This document shows positions 1 to 12,400 of a DNA stretch of 64,000 nucleotides, piece after piece (position 1 is the stretch's first letter; each line of letters opens with the position of its first letter). Location of the stretch: assembly GCF_036588685.1 (NCBI RefSeq), contig NC_086381.1, positions 64,177,436-64,241,435 of the forward strand, given 5' to 3'. The notes beneath the pieces are model-generated. The model saw nothing but the letters and a program-made list of their open reading frames with translations. It was not told the DNA's origin and did not search any database. A program made the position numbers and the translations under genes. The DNA is from Mytilus trossulus (lineage: Eukaryota; Mollusca; Bivalvia; Mytilida; Mytilidae).

Positions 1-370
1 TCAATATATACACCTGGAAAAAAGTATTGTAACACTTCTATTGAAAACAATGTAAAATGACATGATTGCAGAATGTGTATAATTTGGGTTTTACCAAATA
101 CTTTTATTATATTACTTTTTATGGATAAAAATTAAAAAAGCTATTCCAAAATTTATAAGGTAGGTAGATAGCCACCACTCAAATAATTAAATTTGTGAAG
201 TTGAATTTCCCTTAGAACTTTTTAAGAATTATAAGTTGAATGAAAATTTTTACTTTACAGGTTGTCATGTTTTTAAAAATTTCCTCCAATATGCATGCCC
301 TACTAAATGTTTTATTCTTAATTTTAAGTTTTGTATGTACTTTGTTTTCATATCTTATAATTGTCTTTAC

Positions 371-476
371 CTGCATTAACACAGTATCATTCTGTATAAC
401 AGAACCAATAGGTAATAATGGATCAGCTGCAGCATGCATCCTTAATGGAACTAAGTGACTTCCTCGTATCAACTCT
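371..476 (-). CDS. PIK3C2: PIK3C2-like exon 15 (C2 domain end), last one in window
   Basis: 106 nt, ends in phase 0 at GCAG/GTAAAG. Encodes ELIRGSHLVPLRMHAAADPL and ends NDTVLMQ, where the family continues with VDFP. No further exon was recognised in 1-370, which appears to be intron. Confidence 0.88.
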
Positions 477-3400
477 CTACAAAAAACATTTGAATATCCT
501 TTACTTTTATGTTAATATTTTCTTAATCTTGTTAGAATTAATCTCTCTTCTCGAAAAAGTGTTAGAATTTGACAAAACCTTACAGCCCTAAGACTAAGAT
601 TTTGTTTATCTCTGAGTGGTTATCATAGTATTAGTGAAAGATTTGCATAAAAATGCTGCAAGGATTTAAAACAAGAAAATATCAGCTGTTTTTTGAAAAT
701 TTAGGTTTGGCACAAATTTGGGCTTTCATTACACTTGATTTTTGCACAAATTGTTTTGTAATAATCAGGTAATAAGTTTTCTAAGTTTTCTAAGTTTCAT
801 ATTTTTGATGTCCTTTTAAAGCAAACTATAGGGTATGGGTTTTTCTCATTGTTGAAGGCATGGTTGCCTATAATTGCTTACATCTACTTTGAACTTGGGG
901 ATAGTTGTCTCATTTGAAATCATACAACATCTCAATAATCTTTTATACCACATCTATTTTTACAGGACTAATTTCACTATAAATCACATTTCAACAATTC
1001 AATTTTGAAACCAGTCACAACTGGTACCAATACTTACTCTTTCTGTGAGTAAAGCTGTATAGTGACTCCACCCAGAACAGTCTGTAATTTATCAGTAGCA
1101 ATAGCAGGACTGTTGTTTCCAGTAGCTACTGATTTCTGACCATACAAAGTCAGACACAGCCTTGTCTCCCTTGGCAAGGCCATTAATATCACTTTTTCAA
1201 AATTAATCCTGAAAATAAAAGATTGTGAAACAATTTTTAAGACTCTTTAATATCACTGCTATTTAAAAATATCTCCTGTACTTTTTAGAACCTTATATAG
1301 CTAGGTTTTTATTCTTTCAAATGAACTATATTGTAATAGCTTCAATAACAGCTTTGAAACCTTTGATGAGCTTTCATAATTATTGAAAAATTGTGCAATC
1401 TAAATTTTTTTTTTTGCATTTTTAGAATTGAGTAGAAGAAAGGTGAGTGATTTTTTTTCACTCAAAATCAAAAAGAATTATTAAAGTGAAATTTTTATTA
1501 TTCAAAATTTCAATCCCACTTATATATTAGCAAACTGTAAAAAAATAACTTATTAACTTTATGTGACCAATAAAAACATTGCAATTTTACTTTTTTTTAC
1601 AAATTCCATAAATTTTATAACATCTGATCTGACTACTTTACCATTCGTCCCATAGTATCCTATCACACAGGCCAGTATTATTGATGGCTTTAAAACTTGT
1701 CATTCTGTCCAGCTCTATCTTCTTGTTAGCATAGTACAAAGAACATACAACTTTATATTCATCATATCTGAAATTAGATTAGAGCTATTAGATATAAAAT
1801 ATATTTCAGAAAGGGGATACTTGGATTTCTAAGACCACCACACCCCTCTACCAGAAAATTATTTATGTTTAGCCATTGCAGTAAATGGTGCAAATAGCTT
1901 TTCATCAGCATAGTTAATTACACCAGTATTTTCATTCTAAGAGTAAACTTAAAATTGCATAAACTCTAACAATGTTTTTTAAAGCTATTTCTAAAAAACA
2001 TGTATGCATTTTATTTTACAGATTATGAACTTCATATTATAAACATAAAAATAACAAATCTTTAGTTTTGTTCTCTGTTAGCCATGGCTAATTTGAATGT
2101 CCCTCTTGTATCTTATGTCTCTCTTTTAAGGGGGTCTTATTGGGGGGTTCCGATCCCGGATCCCGCTTACTGTTTGTCAGAATCTCGTATCCCACTTACA
2201 CTATATACGTAAGCATTTCTTATTATTTTGTCATTTCCCGGGTCCCGCATTTCTTGTTTTCACGACACAATAATTTGACTTTCACGTGTCACGCTTATAA
2301 AAAACCGGCAATCCCGCATCACGCTTAGACCCCAATGAGACCCACTTTTAAAATTCTGAAGTCTGTCATGTTTACAGTATTGTGAAGTAATTTATTCATA
2401 TACAAAACTAATACTAAACATGGTTAAATTGAAGTACTGTAATCCAACTTATTTTTGTGAGCAATTTTTTTTTCCGCGACTTTCGCGAGTAGAAAAATAA
2501 CAGGAATATACAAATCATCGCAAATATGTAAACCTTGGATCTTTCCTTATTAAACTTCATCAAGTAAATCAGAAAATCACGAAATTAAATAGCCGCGGAG
2601 TGGCCAAGAAAGGGTAAAACACGGAATAAAGAATCCACAAAATAAGTTGGTTTACAATATTTAATAAATGACAATAAAAACTATCAGCTTTTCTTTTCAA
2701 AATCTATTACGCTATGTACTTTATACATACTTTGTGGACTTAATTTACTATCAACTTTCCTTTTTAAAATCTTTTACTCTCTACTTAATACTTTTGTGGA
2801 CCAAATTAACTTTCAACTTTTTGGCGTATTATACAAGACAAAATACAGTACTTACTTAGTAGACCAGTACGGAGGAATTCTGTGTACTGTTGCTATATGT
2901 AATATAAAATTATCTTCAACAGTGGTTACTGATTTGCTGCCTGAAAATAAAAATACAATTTGAAGTCTGTAAAAGAGCTAAGCAATACGCCATCAAATTA
3001 ATTAGAGAAAAGTAAAATTTTGCTTGCTGCTGGCATATCCATGCACTACAACCGTGACAATTGAATCGACAGAAAAGTTTTTAACATGAAACCATCAAGA
3101 ATGCCTGGAAAATAAAGTTTAATTAATATTTAAAGAAGATGTGGTATGATTGCAAATAAGACATAAAGAAGATGTGGCATGATTGCCAATAAGACAACTC
3201 TTCATAAGAGATCAAATGACACAGGAATTAACAACTATAAGTTTAAGTCAGTCAAAACATAAGTACATTACAAGTAAAACCTTTTAGATTTTTTTTACAT
3301 TTAATCTTCCCTTCCAATTCACAAGAGCCAATTTGACAGTTGGTACATATACCTCTTGTTTCATCTTTGTCATCACCAATAAGAAAGTTGGTTGCATCTA

Positions 3401-6400
3401 CTAACCCCAGTCTGCCTTGACTGAAGAACCAATCAGAAAATCGGTTACATCTACTTACTCCAGGGTCTCTTGACAATAGAACCAATCAACAAGTTTGTTA
3501 CAGCTACCTACCCCAATCTGCCTTGACTGTAGAACCAATCAGAAAGTCTGTTACACCTAACTACTTACCCCAATCTGCCTTAACAATAGAACCAATCAAC
3601 AAGTTTGTTACATCTACCTACCCCAATCAGCCTTGACTGTAGAACCAATCAAAATATGTTATAACTACTTACTCCAGTCTTTCTTAACAATAGAACCAAT
3701 CAACAAGTTTGTTACATCTACCTACCCCAATCTGCCTTGACAGAAAACCAATCAGAAAGTCTGTTACACAACTTACTTCTTACCCCAGTCTGCCTTGACT
3801 GAAAAACCAATCAGAAATCCTGTTACATCTACTTACCCCAGTCTGCTTTGACAGTGGAACCAATCAGAAAATCTGTATGGAATGTTATGCAGTACATTCT
3901 TATGAATTCTTTCACAGCCTTCAGAAGCTGTTCTAAAGCCTCTTCCATTTCTTCTATCAATGAACATTTAATTGCCATACTGAAATATATGATAATGAGC
4001 ATGTGGTTCACTTATACTGTGGATTAATTATTATTCGTTGGATACCTATTTTCGTGGATTTTGTGGGAACAGACGAACCACGAAATTAAAAGTTCAACAA
4101 ATACCCAATTTTCTATATGCTTGTATGCAGATTTCTCCAAAACCACAAAATTAAATATCCACGAACATATAAGTTTTCCTCAATCCACGAAAATAAATGA
4201 ATCTACAGTACCTAAAAAAATCCAACAAAATTAGTATGTTGTGAATGATAACAAATCCACAGTGTCTTGTTCATGTACATAAATCAATTTCTGTTTAACT
4301 TTATAACATTGGCGTCTTTTTAACCCTTTGCTATGTTTCTTGTACTTTGTATGCGTAAGTGTATATCAAATCTTTTTCCATGCAGTTTTGTGAATATGTA
4401 AAATTCATAAACAAATCTTGAAATCTTTATTTGGTGATATTGAAAACTAATTTAAATGGAGAACAGGGTCCTTCAAAAACCTTTGTACTTAAATCACCCC
4501 TGTTTTTAATAAGAGAGCATCATATCAAGTAATATTATCATAATAACACTACGAAACAGGCCAAGCTTCTAAAAATAATTACTATAAATAATTACTATTT
4601 GTATTCAGTTATATTGTGCTTGTTGTGAAAGTTTCAAATACATTTTTGAAGTAAAATTCACAAAAATCAGGGTGAAAAGTTAACTGATTGCAGATAATAC
4701 TGTTTCACTTAACATTACACTATAAACGATTTAAGAAAATAAGGACAAGGGACGACAACCCATGTCAGACAGACATGTATTACAATAATTCCATACACTT
4801 AATACAGTTGACATTTTGTTTATAATGTGAGAATATTGGTTAACAGATCTATAAATTTTACCATAAAAAATAAAATAACAAAACATAATTTACAAAACTC
4901 AACTGCTTGGAAGAAATATTATAGCAACAGAGTTGAATACAATACTAAGTAATAAGATTAGCAAGTGTTCTTCAAAGCAACCCAAAACCGTAAGACTATT
5001 CTACATTGTATATTTAGTATCTATAAGATAATAAAACTCCTTTAACATATTGTACCGATTTTTATACTTTTGTTAATTTTTTGCAGTTAAAACTGCCAAG
5101 CAGAATTATATTTCATAATAAAAATCTATTCATTTATACATTGAACCATTTTTCTAATAATGTTAGTTTTGTTACTTCAATATTTACATGTTATGACCAT
5201 TTTATACACAGAAAAGCTTAGTTTGAAGAAACTATATTAAATGTAAACAGGCTTGGACTTCTTTTTAAAAGCATGGCATACTATTGTAAAGAGTTTTCTT
5301 CTAAAAAGGGGACCTATAAATTTGTGAGCAGGTTTTAGATAAAAAAACCAAGAGAAGCTTATTAAAGCTCTTTTTATTTCAAGGAAATACTGCCTTGGTG
5401 GTCTCAAGGTAGACTGCTTGTTTCAAATGCATGTGATATTTTGTCTGATCCTAGGATAGATAAATATATCATCTATAAGTTACAATGATGTTTCTGGGTA
5501 GGAAGATATTATTCCTTCAAAAGTTACCTTATTAAACACATTTAAAACAAATGATAAAAAATACCTTCTTTTATCATAAACATGATAAATGGCCAAATTC
5601 ACCAATTAATGATGGATTGGTTAACGTACAGTTATCTTACAAAAGTTTGAGGCAAATGTACTCAAAAGATACTTAAAACTTGCTTTCAAGTGTAAAATGA
5701 TTTAAAGCTATATCATACTGGGACATTTTAGCAAAACTCCTTTTTTTATGAGATCCAAGCCTGCTTTTAGAAATTCAGATTTTAACCAATGAAAAAAAAG
5801 CTGCAGTACCAAAAAGCTGTGACCAAAATAACGGCTAAAATTTTACCATTCCATATAATTCTGCTTACTAGATAGGTTGAATATAAACAAAGGGTTGACT
5901 ACTACCAAACTAAAGAAATGTTAACAAGAAACAGATTATATTAATAGAACAATGTACATGATGTATATGTCAATGAGACAGCAACCCAACAGCTCAAGTT
6001 CATATAATTATGAAATGAGTTTTAAAATACTGATTAAAGCTCATTGTCTAATAAACATCAACAGAAGTAGATTTGCCTCTTTGCTATTTGTTCTCATGGT
6101 AAGATTGAACAAGTTCTATTGCTGTAACTGATTGACTAATTTCAATATTAAATTTTACACTTTTAATTTAAATTTGATGATTCAGAATCTAAAGGGTTAT
6201 TGGTAATTTTATTGTTTGTACACCAAAATAAAAATAATATTACTTCTTAGACAATTATGCATTGTTTAAGATATTATTAGCCAATCAATTGGTTTTGGAG
6301 TCCACTTTTGAAATTTTATATATATCACAGATTCTGGACCTATGAATTACTGAAAAAAACATACAACCACAAATGTTGATCTATAACAAGATAATAAGCT

Positions 6401-9400
6401 TTCAATGCTATTTTTAAACACTGTGTAAGTAGATTCTCCTTTCCAATTCTTAGTCTTACAATACAATATAATAAAATAATCAACATCCAAAGGTTATTTT
6501 CATACATGATTTCAATGTTAAAGTTAGACATGCTCAATGAAAATTTTTACAGCATTTCTTTATCATTTATTTATGGAAATGTCATTTGCATGTCTTATGC
6601 CAAATTGTTGTTACCTAAAATTAACAGTTTTCACCCCCTTTCGTATTGTAGTATAACACTGAACACCAACGAAAGCTGATCTAACCAAACTGCCTTGATT
6701 GGACATTATATGAAAGTAACTATCAGAAAAATTAACCTTTGAAAAAGAAAATGAGAATCTATATTTTGAATAATCAACATTTCTATAAGAAATAAATAGC
6801 TTTTATATATTAATATCAAGAATTTAGAGAAAATAAAACCCTGAAAAGATTCTAAAAGCTTAATGCATGATAGGAGTAAAGACCCTCATCATATCAGGAT
6901 ATATTTCAAAACAGGAAACATAATTACCCATGTTTAAGATACCTTAAGGATGAAATGAGTCATTTTTACATACATGTAAAATAGTAAGTGTAACGATTCG
7001 CCAAAACTCACAAAATTATGGAATTGTTTTCAAAATTTGATTTACTATATATGTTTTGTTTCATTTGCTTTTTTTCTTCATCTTTTAACATGTTTAAAGA
7101 ATAGGGACCCTTACACAAATGATATAGGCATCAAATAGTAAATATAAGTATTATCTGGCAAATCGATACACCTATAAGCAAAACATAAAATAATCAAAAC
7201 TGAACAAAAACAGGTAAAATAAGAAACTAAAATGTGAACTACAACATTAAAGAAATCTACAAAAAAAATATGATAGAACAATTGTGAAAGGGAAAAGTTA
7301 TTTCCAAAATATACATTGAAATGGTCAATGGTCTTAAAATTTGTAGTTTAAAGCTTTGTATGATAGATTTGTGTTCTAGACTGTTCCAGAATTAATTGCA
7401 TTGGGATTGGATGGAAGGCACTCCAATTCAATGGGTGGACTATATTTTAGAAAGTAAGCTTGAATAGGGACTGGAAAAAAATAATCAAATTATAAGCAGG
7501 GGGGGGGGACATACAATAAAAAGTGCCTTCTGCCCTGCCATACATTTATTACAGGAACATTCCTCAAACAGATTTGCCCTATTTGGTAACATGTTATGGA
7601 TTTTGAATCCATTATTACTAAAGCTCTTAAAGTATACACTTTATATTTTGTTAAATACATTTCTAAATATAAATTATGATATTGTTCTGAAAAAATCCTC
7701 TCCAAAACGATCATCATTTTAAACTCACCCAATAGCTTGTTGTGTGGCATAGTCTTCTGTATCTTTAGACAAAACTTGACTCTCCTGGCTCTACAAAAAG
7801 TCAAATGTTTTACATGCTGTGGATTCATTTAATTTTGTGGGTTTCAGTATTCTTGGATTGAAGAGAACTTACATTTGGTAGATGTTTGATCTTACTGTTT
7901 TGCTTAAGTTGTTAGCATATATACATATTTAATATTTGTAATGTGTTAAAGTCATACTTTGTGGTTTCGCGAAACCAACCGAATCCACAAAAAATGTTTT
8001 TGATCGAATAATAATGAATCCACAGTATTTTACATAAGGCAGATTCACTTGTAAATCAATTATTGTTGTAGGCTGCTGAAAGTTATATTTGTTTTATTGT
8101 TGGTTTTGTCATTTGAATTGTTGTTGTTTTTGGCAATGTCAGGGTCTTTTAAAGCTGACTATTCAGTTATCAGTTTTACTCAACATTGCTCATTGCTGAA
8201 GGCCTTACACAAGTGTTTACATCCATACTATTTGGACTCTGTTGGACTGATCTTAACGTTTTGCTTAAGTTGTTAGCATATATACCTATTTAATATTTGT
8301 AATGTGTTAAAGTCATACTTTGTGGTTTCGCGAAACCAACCGAATCCACAAAAAATGTTTTTGATCGAATAATAATGAATCCACAGTATTTTACATAAGG
8401 CAGATTCACTTGTAAATCAATTATTGTTGTAGGCTGCTGAAAGTTATATTTGTTTTATTGTTGGTTTTGTCATTTGAATTGTTGTTGTTTTTGGCAATGT
8501 CAGGGTCTTTTAAAGCTGACTATTCAGTTATCAGTTTTACTCAACATTGCTCATTGCTGAAGGCCTTACACAAGTGTTTACATCCATACTATTTGGACTC
8601 TGTTGGACTGTCATCTAATTGAAAAACATGCTGCATCTCCTTATATTTTCATACTGTGACCAAAATTTTTGAACTTACTGTGAGCTGTGCTACAATGTTT
8701 TCCACTCTCTGTAGAGTTTTTGTTATGTCCATCGTTTCTATCTTACACAAAGTCAAACATATGGCCTTCACAGCCTGACTTAGCTGCTGAGATCTGATCA
8801 GGGCTGTCTCATTCTGAAAAATTATAAAAGAATTAAGGAAAACTTTTAAATCTATTGCTTAATGTAATTTTTTTAGTGTAAAATGTTTGAAGCTTTGTAA
8901 CCTCTATATCATTTTCTGTCTTTTTTTTTTATTCAAAATTGGTCTTTTAAATAATTGAACTGACAAACCTACAAATAAACTTTATTAATTTCAAATTTTA
9001 TACAGTACCTTTAAAATATGGTCTCTTAATTTCTCCACTTCAACGTAAAACGCATTTAGCAAAATCTCCATCTGTTCCCTGGAGTAAACATAAATATTCC
9101 ATTCAGAATTCTTTTAATAAAACAAAGTTGTGATTTGTGATTCAGTAAAAGCTGAACTAGTACAAAATAGGAATTTTGTTCAATGAGTATTTTTTGTTCA
9201 TATCAGTATTAATTTTAAATGATTTTCAATTTCAAAGATTAAAATCAAAGACATAACAAAAAGTTTGGCACTTGAAATCATGTAAATAAATCACAACCTA
9301 TTTGTCAAGATTATTTTGCTTGATTTTTTAAACATGAATTCTTTTAACAATGAATCATTTGAATGTGGAATAATTTTGAATTCTGGAAAACTTTTAAGAA

Positions 9401-12400
9401 ATATGAGTTGAAAAACCAACTCAACTAAATAGATCATACTGAAATATCAGTGAAAGTAAAATTAACTATAGCCATGCACAACCTATTTAGATGGGTTAGT
9501 TTTCATCATACATTTCTAATTCAATATTATTCAAAATTCAAATAATTCCTTGCTTTTTAAAACAGTTATTGAAAATAAGTAAATAAACTGGCATCAGTTT
9601 ATAAAATGATAAAAGCTCAGAACTTTTTTTACCGTACTTGCAATAAAACATATATGGAGTGGGTCATGAAAAAAATATCTTTTCACTTGTTACTAAAATA
9701 ACGTTTGATTACTTCTATGTATGGTATATGTCTATCTCTTTAGCACAACTCAAATACTTTTTGTACAGATATTAAATAGTCAATACATACTTGTTGGCAA
9801 TCATTTCATCTGTTTTTACATAATCTTTAGGAAAGTACAAGCATTGGCTATCATCATCAATCTAAAAAAAAGACATTTACTTTCACTTCAATACTTATTA
9901 ATTTTCTGTAACTGCAAAAACTTTAAGAAATATACTTTGTGTCATTTGTCTTAATGTTCATTGATGTTTGTGTCCTGCAGTGGCTGATCCAGAACTTGAC
10001 CTAAGGGGGAGCCCGCTGACTGACCTAAAAGGGGGGGGGGGGGGGGGGGGTGTGTGCTCCAGTCATGCTTCAGTGATTCCCTATATAATCAACCAAATTT
10101 TTCCCACAAAAGGGGGGGGGGGGGTCCGGGCCCCCCTTTTATTCGCCTATGTCCTGTACCAATATGATAAGTCAAGCAATTTTCCCAGTTTGTTCTTATA
10201 TGTTTTTTGTTTTTTTTTAAATTGTATCTCTTTTTTGTAAAATATTAACTTCAATTTTTTTTCTGCATAAGAATATGTTGTTTCTTCAGGCCACACGACA
10301 AAAAAAAAGAGAAAAAGCCCAGAAAACTATAGATAGTTGCTAGGATTAAAGAGCAAATCAGTGTGGTCTATCTTCTGCCCTCTCTAAGGGAAGTAAAAAA
10401 GCAGACTTCAGCTGCTGTGCATCACATTGTTTATATCTATTCAAAACTTACAGTTCTAAGAAATGGTAATAAGACTTCCTGCCTCCTCATAAGGGTAAAC
10501 TTTATATCTTCATCAAGCTTTAAGCAGTTATGGACATATTCATATCGACACAATGGAAACTTGCTGCAACAAATTATTTCAAAAGTTTCATGTGTACTTG
10601 AATTTATGGTTGATGTAAAAATGTCTAAAACAGAATATGATCAATGGGTATAATCCTGGTACCTTTGATAACTATTAACATCACTGGGTCGATGCCACTG
10701 CTGGTGGACGTTTCGTCCCTGAGGGTATCACCAGCCCAGTAGTCAACACTTCGGTGTTGACATGAATATCAATAATGTGGCCTTTTTTTTATAAATTTCC
10801 AGTTTACAAAACATTGAATTTTTCGAAAAACTAAGGATTTTCTTATCCCAGGCATAGATTACCTTAGCCGTATTTGGCATAACTTTTTGGAATTTTGGAT
10901 CCTCAATGCTCTTCAACTTTTTACTCGTTTTGCTTTATAAATATTTTGATATGAGCGTCACTAATGAGTCTTATGTAGACGAAACGCGCGTCTGGCGTAC
11001 TAAATTATAATCCTGGTACCTTTGATAACTATTAACAAACTTTTGTTCAGTTTTGAAGGTTACTAAAGATCAAAACAGATGGCTATTACAAATCAACATT
11101 CTTAAAACTAGTGAATTATATTGATTGACTGGTGTTTAACGCCACTTTCAACACTTTTGTGCTATTTCAATCAGTCTGGTTTTATTTGTGGAGGAAGCTG
11201 GAGTGCCTGGAGAGAACCACCGACCTTCAGTAGGAAAACTGACAATCCTAGTCAATAAAGATTGGAGTTGAGTGTAACTACCCTGTGCGGGATTCAAACT
11301 CAAAACCTCAGTGTTGACATGCTAGTGATATAAAAGTTAGAAGTTTGACTACTTAGACCATTTGGCTACTCAAGCCCCTTGAATTATATGTAACGTTTGG
11401 TTCTATTGTCAATAATGGAATCGATCAATATCATCTGAACAAAGGCTTTAAATAAGGTGATACTCCATATTCAGGTAACTTACTTGAGAAGATATTCTGA
11501 TCTGTCATAAACCTTTAGTAAAAAGTCTGATGTGTTTAAATCCTTCTGTGATGCTCCTAAAGAACTATATAATACATGGCTGATCACCATTTCTGTTGGA
11601 TTTTCAACTAAAAACGAAAACAACACAATTAATACATTATGGTGATGCTCTTTCTGATTTTTTTTTAGAACAAGGTATACAACTTCTCAGAAGTATTTTC
11701 AAGTTTAGATATATGACATACAGTATTCAGTGCTTGCAGTTTGTTGCTGTGGTTCATTAAGTGTTTCTTGTTTTTTGTTTTCAATATAAATTAGACATAT
11801 GGTTTTCCTGTTTGAATTGTTTTACACTAGTCATTTTGGGCCCTTTATAGCTTGCTGTTCAATATGAGCCAACCGCAAGGCTCTGTGTAGAAGACCCTAT
11901 TTTGACATACAACTCTTATACATTGTGACTTGGATGGAGAGTTGTCTCATTGGCACTCATACCACATCTTCTTATTTATATTGAACTTCAGTTTAGTCCA
12001 AACCTCATATATAATGATACTAATGCAACATACTAAACTAAGATGAGGCCTCTCGTGGTGGTGTCTAAGTATTCACATAATCGTAATTTTTTGTCAAATA
12101 TAATCATATAAACATTAATTATCATTTTTAAACAAGATAATCAAATAATCATAAATACAGTCCTACATTATCAAATATTCAAATAATCAGGAAATATTTA
12201 GTCTAGTTATCAAATAATCACTTTAAAAATGGTAAATGAAAGAGTTTGCTTTGTGTGCAATGATAAAATTGAAGATGAGAAACATGTTATATTATTATAT
12301 ACTGTCCTCTATGCATGAGTAATCACGTAATCAAAAACCCCATTAGGTGGCTCTAAGATGGAAGTATAATTTGTAAACTGGTCTACTCCCTTACCTTCAC

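Noticed and set aside
3350..3880. CRISPR-like array
   Set aside because: Units are variable in length and the repeats are copies of the neighbouring exon end; the genome is eukaryotic and there are no spacers.
9968..10240. 90-codon plus-strand open frame with a glycine run
   Set aside because: The glycines come from a poly-G tract in a dispersed repeat.
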